Shown in pieces: positions 1 through 8,972 of a stretch of DNA of 64,000 nt. Source of the DNA: Candidatus Puniceispirillum marinum IMCC1322 (GTDB lineage: Bacteria; Pseudomonadota; Alphaproteobacteria; Puniceispirillales; Puniceispirillaceae); contig NC_014010.1 in the NCBI RefSeq assembly GCF_000024465.1, positions 1,240,001 to 1,304,000 on the forward strand, written 5' to 3'. Below the pieces are notes generated by a model. That model worked only from the letters and a program-made list of their open reading frames with translations. It was not told the origin of the DNA and searched no databases. The position numbers and the translations under genes are program-made. Positions within the stretch are counted from its first letter, which is position 1; every line of letters begins with the position of its first letter.

Positions 1-377
1 AGCGTGACAGCCGCCATCAGAAAGCCTGCCAGATAACCACCGGTTGGCCCAAACATATACAGCGCTCCCGCGGCACCATTAGCAAATACAGGCAAGCCCA
101 TTGCGCCTTCAAAAAGATAAAGAGCAACCGCGCTTCCAGCCATCCGGGGGCCATAGGTCATACCAATCAAAAGAATGGCAAGCGTTTGTCCTGTTACCGG
201 AACCGGATACATGGGAACGGCAATTTGTGCGGCCAAGGCAATGAAAAGGCTGCCAACAATGACCATCACTAGCTTGGTAAAACCTGTCCGCATGGTATCA
301 TCTGCAAACCGATCACCTAAAAGGGCCGTAGCCAATGTCTCAAAACGTGCGGTCTGTAATTGCGTTGGCGCAGTCAT
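1..377 (-). CDS. bioY: BioY-family biotin transporter, substrate-binding subunit (N-terminal part; runs off the window)
   Basis: Integral membrane S component of an ECF-type biotin importer. The first ~125 residues are visible; the C-terminus lies beyond base 1. The family pattern is clear: a first membrane segment followed by QIAVPMYPVPVTGQTLAILL, then GPRMAGSAVALYLFEGAMG, LPVFANG and GPTGGYLAGF. The start at 377 is preferred because AAGGAG lies 6 nt before it. An in-frame ATG at 383 overlaps that ribosome site and is less likely. No BioM/BioN partner is visible, so it may act alone, as known for some alphaproteobacterial BioY proteins, or its partners may lie outside. It is divergent from the NCS2 permease across ~210 bp. 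No BioR-type operator was recognised there. Confidence 0.88.
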   Translation of the reverse strand, partial: MTAPTQLQTARFETLATALLGDRFADDTMRTGFTKLVMVIVGSLFIALAAQIAVPMYPVPVTGQTLAILLIGMTYGPRMAGSAVALYLFEGAMGLPVFANGAAGALYMFGPTGGYLAGFLMAAVT

Positions 378-591
378 ATTCATCTCCTTAACGGCGTTGA
401 TCTGGCGCTAGTATAGAGTCAAACAATTAGAAAACAAGCCACTGACGCACCTGCATATATTCTGCCATATTCGCATATAACCGTTTCATCTGGAAACTAA
501 GTTGCGCACATCAAGGCAACAAGCTACATAACTCTCTAGAATCACATTTCATTATCAAACTAAGCACGACTAAATTTTAGGAATTATTGCA

Positions 592-1881
592 ATGCTCGAA
601 ACATTATTTGGCCTGAAAGCCGCCGCGACTTCAGTTCGCACCGAAGTTCTAGCTGGCCTAAGCACTTTTTTAACTATGTCTTTCATCATTGCCGTCAATC
701 CGATGATTCTTGCCGATGCAGGCATTCCTTTTGAAGCTGGCTTCGTAGCGACGATTATCGCTACAACGGTTGGCACGGCCATTATGGCATTCTGGGCTAA
801 GTGGCCAGTCGCGGTGGCACCCGGTATGGGTTTGAATGCCTATTTTGCCTATGGGTTGGTGCTCGGCCAGCAGTTTTCTTGGCAGCAGGCACTCACCGCC
901 GTGTTTGTTGCCTCGTTACTATTTTTCCTATTTTCACTTAGCAAAGCCCGAAGCTGGCTTATTGGTGCCATTCCCACATCGATGCAGGTTGGTATCACCG
1001 CCGGTATTGGCCTGTTTCTGGCCATGATTGGACTGCAAAGCATGGGGCTGGTTGCGGCTGATCCTGATACCATCGTGCGGCTTGGCGCGGTAAATGCGCC
1101 TGAACTCCTGTTGGCACTTGCCGGACTTGTTCTGATGGCTGGTTTGCAAGCCCGAGGAATAGCTGGTTCAATTCTGATCAGCATTATAGTGCTGAGTGTC
1201 ATTGGTTGGGTCAGTGGCCTTGCCGAATTTGGCGGCATCATCTCTACCTCAGTGCCAACAGCTAGCGCAGCGTTCCAGCTCGATTTTTCAGTACTAACGT
1301 CATTTGCATTCCTGTCAGTTGTCTTTGTCCTGTTCTTTCTCGACTTTTTTGATACCACTGGCACCTTGACTGCCATCGCTGACCTTAGCGGAAAACGCAA
1401 GGCTGATGGTTCCATTGATAATCTGGACCGTGCCGTGCTTGCTGATACGGGGGCAAGTATTGTGGGTAGTCTTATGGGCACATCAAGCATGACCACCTAC
1501 ATGGAAAGCGCAACTGGCATAAAGGCGGGTGGACGCACTGGTCTCACAGCATTGGTTGTCGCCATCCTGTTTCTTTTCTGCTTGTTATTACAACCCCTGT
1601 TCGCCTCAATTCCGGGCTTTGCAACGGCACCGGCGCTCGTGTTTGTCGCGGCGGCTTTCCTGCAACCGCTACGAAACATTGACTGGGATGATGCTGTTGT
1701 TGGCATACCCGTATTACTTACCACATTGATCATGCCTTTGACATTTTCGATTGCGGCTGGCATTGCCATTGGGTTTCTCGCCTATATCGCCATCCATGTG
1801 ATTGCCGGGCGGTCCCGAAATCTGAATGCTGGCATTATCATTATTGGTCTGTTCGGGGCATTGTGGTTGATCGCCAATTAG
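592..1881 (+). CDS. NCS2-family purine/nucleobase permease (AzgA-like)
   Basis: Inner-membrane permease of 429 residues, normal for the adenine/guanine/hypoxanthine branch of the NCS2 family. The N-terminus FGLKAAATSVRTEVLAGLST and the following FLTMSFIIAVNPMIL match the family start. VAPGMGLNAYFAY is the conserved segment after the second helix, and FFDTTGTLTAIADLSG carries the acidic substrate-binding region. About 12 hydrophobic segments follow. Exact substrate (guanine/hypoxanthine or adenine) cannot be told. AGGA lies 9 nt before the ATG. The stop codon overlaps that of the convergent thiamine pyrophosphokinase gene by 4 bp. The leader (384-591) contains a small GTTTC/GAAAC hairpin but no recognisable purine riboswitch. 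Confidence 0.9.
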   Translation: MLETLFGLKAAATSVRTEVLAGLSTFLTMSFIIAVNPMILADAGIPFEAGFVATIIATTVGTAIMAFWAKWPVAVAPGMGLNAYFAYGLVLGQQFSWQQALTAVFVASLLFFLFSLSKARSWLIGAIPTSMQVGITAGIGLFLAMIGLQSMGLVAADPDTIVRLGAVNAPELLLALAGLVLMAGLQARGIAGSILISIIVLSVIGWVSGLAEFGGIISTSVPTASAAFQLDFSVLTSFAFLSVVFVLFFLDFFDTTGTLTAIADLSGKRKADGSIDNLDRAVLADTGASIVGSLMGTSSMTTYMESATGIKAGGRTGLTALVVAILFLFCLLLQPLFASIPGFATAPALVFVAAAFLQPLRNIDWDDAVVGIPVLLTTLIMPLTFSIAAGIAIGFLAYIAIHVIAGRSRNLNAGIIIIGLFGALWLIAN

Positions 1882-2549
1882 CTGTTAGTTAGCTGGCCGA
1901 GAATACTTTTAAGGCAATCAAATGGCGCAATCACCGCATAGCCATCTCCGGCACCCGCGGTGATTGTAATATCTTCATCCAAGACACGGTTTGAAATACC
2001 AATCGCTTGGCCAAATTCCATATGCAACCCATCAAGTGGCCAGGCCAAGCCGCTTGAGGCAACAAAGCTTTGCTTGGCTAGTGGTATAATCGAGACGCGT
2101 ATGCCAACTGGCAAGCGCAAGGCAATATCCCCCCTGACCCGCAAAATAATATCATCTGCACCTACCAAAAGCAGATCTGATTGATTTGACGTTGCCGCCA
2201 AAGCATGTATGGCACCAAGCGAATGATCAAAACGACTGCCGATAAACCCAATGCCCACAATCAGGGGGGCAACAATCAAATTCAGACATTTTTCAAAATC
2301 TGTATCGTCCTGTCCAAATAGTTTTATCTGACGGATATCTGCTGGCAAGGATGCCAGATCATCGACTGAATCCATGTCACCAATGATTGACAACGGCTTT
2401 CGGCCAGCCTTCAAGGCCGCATGAATACCGCTATCAGCTGCAATTGTTGGCCATTCGGATAACATAGCAGACAATCCAACAGGATCAGGAGCACCACCCA
2501 CAAGCACAACCGGACTGTCAAACGTCAAAGCTGTATGTGATTCTGTCAT
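1878..2549 (-). CDS. Thiamine diphosphokinase
   Basis: Cytoplasmic enzyme that transfers pyrophosphate from ATP to thiamine, giving thiamine diphosphate. The 223-residue protein shows the family landmarks in order: VVLVGGAPD at the N-terminus, AADSGIHAAL, the GDMDS motif, DDTDFEKCL and GSRFDHSLGAI, then the C-terminal beta domain. A longer reading begins at 2609, but the ATG at 2549 is preferred: GGGAGG lies just upstream and the family begins close to this point. An ATG at 2561 is part of that ribosome site. The gene is monocistronic and convergent with the NCS2 permease. Confidence 0.85.
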   Translation of the reverse strand: MTESHTALTFDSPVVLVGGAPDPVGLSAMLSEWPTIAADSGIHAALKAGRKPLSIIGDMDSVDDLASLPADIRQIKLFGQDDTDFEKCLNLIVAPLIVGIGFIGSRFDHSLGAIHALAATSNQSDLLLVGADDIILRVRGDIALRLPVGIRVSIIPLAKQSFVASSGLAWPLDGLHMEFGQAIGISNRVLDEDITITAGAGDGYAVIAPFDCLKSILGQLTNS

Positions 2550-2670
2550 TTCGCCTCCCATTACCCCTATATATATAAAGCAATATCTATCAGTTGTTAT
2601 AAACAACAATGTTCCCTAGCCCTAGCCATAGATGAATAATGATGCACATTCACTCATTAGCTCTTGTGTT

Positions 2671-2694
2671 TAAAGTTAGTCTGTACTAACTTTA
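2671..2694. promoter_or_regulatory. Perfect 10-bp inverted repeat before the metal-exporter gene; candidate operator
   Basis: Arms TAAAGTTAGT (2671-2680) and ACTAACTTTA (2685-2694) are separated by CTGT. The right arm ends 4 bp before the ATG at 2699. Its AGTTAG/CTAACT core resembles operators of DtxR/MntR-type metalloregulators in general appearance, so metal-dependent control of the exporter is a reasonable inference. It could also fold as an RNA hairpin at the translation start. Confidence 0.55.
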
Positions 2695-2698
2695 AGAG

Positions 2699-3895
2699 AT
2701 GAAACGAAATCAAACGCAGGCTGAAATATTAATGCCACATCCTGTGGCACCGGATAAACCGTATGTGCTTTCGCTTGCGTTACAGACATTACTGATCTGC
2801 GTTCCTGTTTTTATGGCCGCGATTGCTCTGTCCGTCTGGACAACCGAATTAGCGGATATCATATTCACTTCGATCGCCGACGCCTATCTACAGGTCAGCA
2901 CCTTTGTGGCAGCTACATTTCTGATCTTTTATAGCATTGAAAAAACCCTGAAAATTGATGCTACAGAAATGCTCCGCCGCGATACCGTATGGCAGGTTCC
3001 AGCTGCTGCCGGACTTGGGGCTTTGCCTGGCTGTGGCGGCGCCATCATCGTAATCACGCAATATGTCACTGGACGACTGAGTTTTGGAAGTGTTGTTGCT
3101 GTATTGACAGCAACCATGGGCGATGCAGCCTTTCTGCTGATTGCACAAGAACCGCTAACTGGCCTTGCCATTATGGCGATGGGGTTTGTTGTTGGCACCA
3201 TCAGCGGCTGGATTGTAAACCACATACATGGCACTGGCTTTATGCGCCAAAAGGGATCTGTCGGAGAGTTTGACGAACCACAGCATTATGATGCCAGCAG
3301 TAACTGGCTTGACCGCATGTGGTATCTAATTTTGATTCCTGGTGTCGTTCTGGCTGGTCTGGTCGCTTTTCAGGTCGATGTAGATGCAATGTTTGCCTCG
3401 TCATTCCATCAAAAGCCTGCCACCTTGATTGGCGTTGTCGGTGGCACGCTGGCACTAGCCATGCGTTTGGCACCTTATTTTGGCATGGCAGGTGATGTTG
3501 GCTTTTCAAAAAGTGGGGGCATGCTGCGCCGGACAGTCGCCGACACAAATTTTGTCACTGTCTGGGTGATCGCGGCCTATCTGCTATTTGAATTGACGAT
3601 CTATTTTACTGGTGTCGATCTGCAAGCATTATTTGATGGCTGGGCATTATTTACACCTTTGGTGGCTATCATCATCGGATTCCTGCCCGGATGTGGACCT
3701 CAGGTTCTGGTTACGACAATGTATCTGGCAGGATATGTGCCACTGTCGGCGCAAATCGGAAATGCTATCAGCAACGATGGAGATGCGCTATTCCCGGCGA
3801 TTGCGATTGCCCCACGTGTGGCAGTGGTCGCAACACTATATTCTGCCGTCCCTGCCCTTATCATTTCCTATGGCTGGTTCTTCATAATGGAATAG
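2699..3895 (+). CDS. Putative 10-TM manganese/heavy-metal exporter (ArsP_2 / DUF2899 family)
   Basis: Polytopic membrane protein of 398 residues. It has two related halves, each with a PGCG motif: GLGALPGCGGAIIVITQYV (around residues 105-123) and GFLPGCGPQVLVTTMYLAGY (around 327-346). The second half also has GNAISNDGDALFPAIAIAPR. These are the hallmarks of the 10-TM putative metal exporter family often annotated as manganese transporter; substrate specificity is not proven by sequence. The ATG at 2699 has no convincing ribosome site because the palindrome occupies that place. Either the mRNA is nearly leaderless or translation begins at the ATG at 2732. The gene stands alone between a divergent kinase gene and the convergent secretion operon. 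Confidence 0.75.
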   Translation: MKRNQTQAEILMPHPVAPDKPYVLSLALQTLLICVPVFMAAIALSVWTTELADIIFTSIADAYLQVSTFVAATFLIFYSIEKTLKIDATEMLRRDTVWQVPAAAGLGALPGCGGAIIVITQYVTGRLSFGSVVAVLTATMGDAAFLLIAQEPLTGLAIMAMGFVVGTISGWIVNHIHGTGFMRQKGSVGEFDEPQHYDASSNWLDRMWYLILIPGVVLAGLVAFQVDVDAMFASSFHQKPATLIGVVGGTLALAMRLAPYFGMAGDVGFSKSGGMLRRTVADTNFVTVWVIAAYLLFELTIYFTGVDLQALFDGWALFTPLVAIIIGFLPGCGPQVLVTTMYLAGYVPLSAQIGNAISNDGDALFPAIAIAPRVAVVATLYSAVPALIISYGWFFIME

Positions 3896-3916
3896 GCTGC
3901 CCCAAAGGGACAGCCT
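3894..3916. terminator. Hairpin between convergent genes, possible bidirectional terminator
   Basis: AGGCTGCCCC, AAA, GGGACAGCCT can fold into an 8-9 bp stem with one C/A mismatch. It lies directly after the exporter stop codon and before the convergent hlyD-like stop at 3931. No clean T-run follows it closely on either strand, so termination efficiency is uncertain. Confidence 0.4.
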
Positions 3917-3930
3917 CTATGATGCGAACC

Positions 3931-5385
3931 CTATTTTTCACGGAATGCCGTTTTCAGTGACTTCTGAATTGGCGTCATGATGTAATTCATCACTGTCCGC
4001 TTATCACCAAGGATATCCACTGTCAGCGGCATACCAGCTGTAATTTCCGGACGGATTGGTGACTTGGTCAGTTCGATTTTCGGAATTTCGATCATCGTTT
4101 CATAAAAAGGCATCTGATTTTCCGGCTGGGTCGTATTATTAGCCACACGTTGCACCACCCCCATTAACACGCCATAACGCGATGGATCATAAGCCGCTAG
4201 TGATATACGGGCAATTTGCCCAGGCTGGACAGCTGCCACATTTTGTGGTGGCACCTGTGCCCTGACAAGATAGCCTGACTCGGATGGCACAATATCAACC
4301 AGCACCGTACCAGCCTGTACAACCGCGCCAATTGTTTTGACGTGAACGGCCGAAACAATCCCCGATAAAGGAGCCCGAATATCCGCATGGCGTACCTTGC
4401 CTTCAAGAGCGTCCTGACGCGCTTTATATTGCATGGTCTTGATTTGTGTTTCAGCCAGTTTGCCTGCAGCATCAGCTTTGAAGTTTGAAACGATTGATTC
4501 TATCTCGCGTTTCTTGCCAGCTAGGTCAGACCGTCGCGCATTTGCGCTTAATGTTGACAGTTCAATTGTGCCTATTGCCTGCTGATACTTGGTGCGTGCC
4601 GCCAACAATATTGCCTGCGGCTCGTGACCGGCTTTAACCAGCGGCTCAAGCAGTGACAATTCCTCGGCGTATAATTCAGCTTGCTTTGTGGCTATTCGGG
4701 CTTCGGCTTCCTTTTCAAGGATTGTGCGTTCGAGCGTCTCTACGGCGTTGGCAAGTACTTCCAGACGGCTCCGCATCGCGTTCTTACGACTCTGAAAATG
4801 TTGTAATTCCTGCGCTACCACATCTGGTGATGAGAGGATGAGTTCTTCTGGAAAGACCAGGGAATCAGCTCCTGAGATTTCTGCCTTTAGCCGTATTTCG
4901 GTTGCATAGGCCGCCTGATAATTGATCTCGTTATCCTGAAAATTCGCCAGAACATCTTCATCTTCGAGCCGAAATAGCACATCGCCCTTTTCAACCTCGG
5001 CACCTAACTGGACATTGATTTTGACAAGCGAGCCAGGCAACCGGCTTTGAACATGCTGCACATCAGAAGGCGTGACAATAATACCTTCAGCCCGCACCTG
5101 TTCATTGACTTCGGCATAGATCGCCCAGACCACGGCAATTGTTGTAAATAAGGCAATCAATACATATAGGAACTGACCTTTGACACGCCCACGCTCCGGA
5201 TCACTCATATCGGGGGCAGAATGATCAACCGGCGCGCCGCCCATCGTCATTGGCATAGGTCCGTACCATTTTTCATAGAGTCCCGAGAATGGCAGGAACA
5301 GTATTTTCAAAATTTTTGATAAAAATTTGAAAACAATCTTGAACGGCCAGAAGATAATCTGGAAAAGCATGGTAAATATACGCAT
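3931..5385 (-). CDS. Type I secretion membrane-fusion protein, HlyD family
   Basis: Periplasmic adaptor that links the ABC exporter in the inner membrane to the TolC channel. Of 484 residues, the first ~70 form an unusually hydrophobic and basic cytoplasmic extension (FQIIFWPFKIVFKFLSKIL). A membrane segment follows at about residues 72-92 (FLYVLIALFTTIAVVWAIYA). Then comes a lipoyl half (EGIIVTPSDVQHVQSRLPGS), a long helical hairpin region (~150-330), the second lipoyl half (ADIRAPLSGIVSAVHVKTIG) and a C-terminal beta region. It is the last gene of the tolC-ABC-hlyD operon and starts 1 nt after the ABC gene stop. This start is the only good one near the preceding stop. Confidence 0.92.
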   Translation of the reverse strand: MRIFTMLFQIIFWPFKIVFKFLSKILKILFLPFSGLYEKWYGPMPMTMGGAPVDHSAPDMSDPERGRVKGQFLYVLIALFTTIAVVWAIYAEVNEQVRAEGIIVTPSDVQHVQSRLPGSLVKINVQLGAEVEKGDVLFRLEDEDVLANFQDNEINYQAAYATEIRLKAEISGADSLVFPEELILSSPDVVAQELQHFQSRKNAMRSRLEVLANAVETLERTILEKEAEARIATKQAELYAEELSLLEPLVKAGHEPQAILLAARTKYQQAIGTIELSTLSANARRSDLAGKKREIESIVSNFKADAAGKLAETQIKTMQYKARQDALEGKVRHADIRAPLSGIVSAVHVKTIGAVVQAGTVLVDIVPSESGYLVRAQVPPQNVAAVQPGQIARISLAAYDPSRYGVLMGVVQRVANNTTQPENQMPFYETMIEIPKIELTKSPIRPEITAGMPLTVDILGDKRTVMNYIMTPIQKSLKTAFREK

Positions 5386-5386
5386 T

Positions 5387-7096
5387 TTACGCCCCTTTGT
5401 TACTTGCTGCTAAAACATCATCTTTTGGACCAAAGGCAGCAATGCGCCCTTTTTCTAATGCCAGAACCGTATCGGCAAGTTGCAGCATGGCACCGCGATG
5501 CGTTACAAAAATTGTAGTTATGCCTTTGGTGGCTGTGTCCAGATGCTCAACCATCTGCTGTTCGGCGCTGCTATCAAGTGGCGCGGTTGGTTCATCCATC
5601 AACAGGATATTAGGCTTGCCAATCAACGCTCTGGCAATGGCCACTGACTGCCGCATCCCAACCGATAATTCGCGGCCACGCTCAGACATTGGAAAGTCAA
5701 ATCCGCCTGGTAACATGCCTATAAAAGCTTCGGCACCCGAAAGGCGTGCCGCCTCGATCAGATCTTCATCGCTGGCACTGGGATTACCCATCAGGATATT
5801 GTCGCGGATCGAACCCGAGAAAAGCACAGGGTTTTGTAAAACCACACCAATATTGCGCCGCACATCATCTGGCCTGATTTGGCGGATATCCGCATTATCG
5901 ATAAGCACCGCACCCCGATCAGGTGGATTCAAACCACATAGAAGCCGTAACAAAGTCGTTTTTCCGGATCCAATACGCCCGACAATAGCCATCCTTTGGC
6001 CAGCTTTTATATCAAAACTGATATCGGTAAGAACAGGCTCAGGTTGGTCTTCATAGGTGAAGCTTACATTCTTGAAACTGATATCACCCTTGATAACTTG
6101 ACGTTCGACCTGCGCCGCGGCGGCTTCTTCTTCAGATTGCGTGCCTAAAATTTCGTCAAGGCTTTTATAGGCGGCAAAGGCCGAGTTCATTTTACCAAGC
6201 AAGCCCGTTATTTGACCTAAGGGTGCCATCGTCCGCCCCGACAGAATGACACAAGCGATAAGCTGTCCCATTGTCAGATTTCCATCGGCAATCAGAAACA
6301 CACCATAGACCACGATTCCAATCTGACTGACCTGCTGACCAAACTGGGCAAATTGTGCGGCAAGCTGACTGGTAATTTTGGTCTTGGTTGATGACTTGCT
6401 TTGATGCAAAACCGAATTCAGCCAGCGGTTACGAAGCATCGAAATGCCCTGTGTCGTTTTGACTGTTTCCAGCGCCGAAATCATTTCGACCATGACCGCT
6501 TGCTTTGACTTACCTTGTGACTGGCTGAGTTCTGTCATCCGGCGGATGATTGGTTGCAATAAAAAGGCAAACAGAATTACCAATGGGACAATGACCGCAG
6601 GTACTGCCGCAACCGGACCACCGATAAGATACAGCACAACCAGGAATAAGAAGATAAAAGGCAAGTCGGCAAAAACCGTAAAGCTTGCCGACCCGATGAC
6701 CTCTTTCAGAATGTCAAAATTGCGAACGGTGCCAGCCAGCGATCCTGTCGCAGTACGCGACAGATTGGCATCATGACGTGATATCCGGTCAAAAAGCGCC
6801 GTTGACACCTGTTTATCGACACGCGCACCGGCGGTATCGACAAAAACACCGCGCAGGATTTTCATCGCCAGATCAAAAAAGATGACGACAACAATGATCG
6901 CGGTAAGCCACCACATGGAATGAATCGCGTTATTCGGCACCACACGATCATAGATCGTCATGATGTAAAGTGATGAAGCTAGTGCAAAAATATTAATCAG
7001 CACCGACCCGAAAATGACCTGCACATATACCGATTTACACGATAATACTGGGCCAAAGAACCAATGGTCGTTACCGACCGCCATAGGCTTTAACAT
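5387..7096 (-). CDS. Type I secretion permease/ATPase without peptidase domain
   Basis: Inner-membrane half-transporter exporting an unknown protein in one step with HlyD and TolC. Of 569 residues, the membrane domain is about 15-300 and starts directly with family sequence. There is neither a C39 peptidase nor a C39-like domain, so it belongs to the PrtD/LapB-like group. Nucleotide-binding domain: Walker A GRIGSGKT (373-380), Q-loop Q421, Walker B ILLMDEPT (497-504), H-loop H533. The signature reads LSVGM (477-481) where LSGGQ is usual, so it is degenerate at two positions. The ATG overlaps the tolC-like stop by 7 bp. No RTX or other recognisable substrate gene lies nearby. Confidence 0.9.
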   Translation of the reverse strand: MLKPMAVGNDHWFFGPVLSCKSVYVQVIFGSVLINIFALASSLYIMTIYDRVVPNNAIHSMWWLTAIIVVVIFFDLAMKILRGVFVDTAGARVDKQVSTALFDRISRHDANLSRTATGSLAGTVRNFDILKEVIGSASFTVFADLPFIFLFLVVLYLIGGPVAAVPAVIVPLVILFAFLLQPIIRRMTELSQSQGKSKQAVMVEMISALETVKTTQGISMLRNRWLNSVLHQSKSSTKTKITSQLAAQFAQFGQQVSQIGIVVYGVFLIADGNLTMGQLIACVILSGRTMAPLGQITGLLGKMNSAFAAYKSLDEILGTQSEEEAAAAQVERQVIKGDISFKNVSFTYEDQPEPVLTDISFDIKAGQRMAIVGRIGSGKTTLLRLLCGLNPPDRGAVLIDNADIRQIRPDDVRRNIGVVLQNPVLFSGSIRDNILMGNPSASDEDLIEAARLSGAEAFIGMLPGGFDFPMSERGRELSVGMRQSVAIARALIGKPNILLMDEPTAPLDSSAEQQMVEHLDTATKGITTIFVTHRGAMLQLADTVLALEKGRIAAFGPKDDVLAASNKGA

Positions 7097-8598
7097 CCGT
7101 TTTCTCCAAGGTTAATAAGTAATACATCGTCAAGTTTTTCGGCGATAAACAGGGCGCTGGAACGCACCCCTTCCTGTTCCATTCGTGCCTGGATCAAAGC
7201 GGTTTTGACCTGATTTATTTCGACCATCACACCTGCCACTTCCAATGGCGAAGTCACGGTGCGGCCTTGGCGCGCCTCTAGGGAACGAAGGCGTGCTTCA
7301 AGCTCAACCAGCCGGGCAGATTGCTCGCCAATTTCCTTGTCCAACTCCTGAAACCGCAATAAATTACGGCTGGTTTCATTGCCATGCCCCCGTTGAAGTT
7401 TGTCGAGGCTGGCCTTGATCTCACTTTGCCGCCAGGTGGCTTCGCGCAGACGCGCCCGCGCCGCACCACCATCATAAAGCGGCATTTTGAATTCCAGCTT
7501 GCCAACCAGCTCATACTCATCTTCATAGTCGCGCAGATCAAAAACGGTGGCGTCCAACACCCCATCAATACGCATATATTTTGATGTTCTGATCTGCTTC
7601 TGTTCAAAATCAACAGCCTCAATTTGCAAACGAAGCGCATGCGCCTTTTCGGTTTGTGTCGCCTCAATAGTGGCAAGTGACACTGGGCGGCGTTCCATAT
7701 AGGTGTTATAGAGATGTTTGGCATCACCAGGCGATAGACCAAGATCAATATCGAGTGACTCAATCACCTGTTCACGTTGAGATTCCAGACGGCTAGCGGC
7801 GATTTCCAGATCAAGCCCAATCAGCTTGGCCGCGCGTAAATCAGATACGCGTCCGACACCCGACTCAACGCGTGCCTGTACTGACGCAATCTGCTTGGCA
7901 ACCTGTGTTTGTGCCCGTTGATGTTCAGCCAGCAATTCATCATACATCGCCAGCCTGATTGATGTGGTTAGAAGTTGAAAGCTACGCTCGGATAAGGTGC
8001 CCTTGGCGTCGATCTGACTGACCTTATGCTGTAGCCTTTTGGCTTCGATATCGCTTTTGCTCGATCCCCAATCGATCAGATTATAACGCAACGACACGGT
8101 GGCATCATAAACACCTTCTTTCTCAAGGCGGTCAAACTGACGATGTTTTGCCGCCGCCGTGCGGTCTTTTTTGCTACGTTCATAAACTGGTGTTCCCTGA
8201 AAAAATCTATTCCCACCCTTATATCCTATGGGTTTATCCTCGCGGACACGGTCAAAGAGCTGCTGGCTACCCGAGACGGTAAGATTGACCTGTGGGCGCC
8301 GTAAAGCCCGGCCAAGACCCAGCCGGTGAATCGCCTGACAGACACGGGCATTGGCTTCGGATACTTCGGGATGATTGAATAAGGCCAGCCGGACAGATTC
8401 ACTTAATACACCGGTAACTTGTGGTGTCGCCGTATCATCTGTCTGCGCTTGAGCCGATGCACCATGCAACAGACATGATAGTGCCGCAATCATGAGCGCG
8501 GTTTTGGAATAGGCGAATATAGGCTGTTTAAGATGCCGATTTGGAAAAGAATGATTTGAAAATCTAATTCGCTTATCTTGTACCTTATATATCTGCAT
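7090..8598 (-). CDS. TolC-family outer-membrane channel of the type I secretion operon
   Basis: Outer-membrane exit duct of 502 residues. The first 35 residues are polar and basic; a signal peptide core follows at about residues 34-50 (ALMIAALSCLLHGASAQAQ). The true start may therefore be an internal codon nearer to the hydrophobic core. The mature part has two OEP-type helical repeats rich in Arg, Glu and Gln, for example SVRLALFNHPEVSEANARV, and the expected beta-strand segment YDATVSLRYNLIDWGSSKS. It is the first gene of the minus-strand operon and overlaps the ABC gene by 7 bp. The ~370-bp upstream gap should hold its promoter. Confidence 0.88.
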   Translation of the reverse strand: MQIYKVQDKRIRFSNHSFPNRHLKQPIFAYSKTALMIAALSCLLHGASAQAQTDDTATPQVTGVLSESVRLALFNHPEVSEANARVCQAIHRLGLGRALRRPQVNLTVSGSQQLFDRVREDKPIGYKGGNRFFQGTPVYERSKKDRTAAAKHRQFDRLEKEGVYDATVSLRYNLIDWGSSKSDIEAKRLQHKVSQIDAKGTLSERSFQLLTTSIRLAMYDELLAEHQRAQTQVAKQIASVQARVESGVGRVSDLRAAKLIGLDLEIAASRLESQREQVIESLDIDLGLSPGDAKHLYNTYMERRPVSLATIEATQTEKAHALRLQIEAVDFEQKQIRTSKYMRIDGVLDATVFDLRDYEDEYELVGKLEFKMPLYDGGAARARLREATWRQSEIKASLDKLQRGHGNETSRNLLRFQELDKEIGEQSARLVELEARLRSLEARQGRTVTSPLEVAGVMVEINQVKTALIQARMEQEGVRSSALFIAEKLDDVLLINLGENGC

Positions 8599-8972
8599 CT
8601 GCAGTCCCCGATACTGATTTGAGTGATCAAAGTGTCAGGGATGAGAATAAGAGACAGATGCCTAATATTTCGTAAATGCAAACTAAATAATTTACGATTT
8701 ATGCAAAAATAATGCAGTTAGTTAGCTGAATTTATTAATTTTTAATTAATTGCTAATAAATTTAATTGTTTCTTAACGCGAATAGGTGGCGGTTGTCGCT
8801 TATATGTCCGACGCAAACCAGCTATGGCGAATCATAACCAACCTGTAGATGCCATATCTTTAGATGTCATATCCGGCCAAACGCTAGCTTTTAAAAGTCA
8901 CATAGGCGGTGTAGCATAATTCAAATTTTAAAGTGGGCGCACCAAACGCACCTACCAATAGGGATTAACCAT
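8599..8972. other. Intergenic divergent promoter region between the type I secretion operon and hmgA
   Basis: No gene was found in these ~370 bases. The middle (8690-8770) is very AT-rich and contains a 9-bp inverted repeat, AATTTATTA (8729-8737) and TAATAAATT (8754-8762). Further right, a near-direct repeat of TAGATGYCATATC occurs at about 8847-8876. GGGA ahead of the ATG at 8973 serves hmgA. Which regulator binds here cannot be said. Confidence 0.5.

Noticed and set aside
384-591. Possible purine riboswitch before the NCS2 permease gene
   Set aside because: Only a 5-bp GTTTC/GAAAC hairpin is present; the conserved loops of the purine riboswitch were not found.
849-1496. Long open frame (215 codons) antisense to the NCS2 permease gene
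   Set aside because: It lies fully inside a well-supported membrane-protein gene on the other strand, has no ribosome site or family pattern, and its composition is that of a shadow frame.
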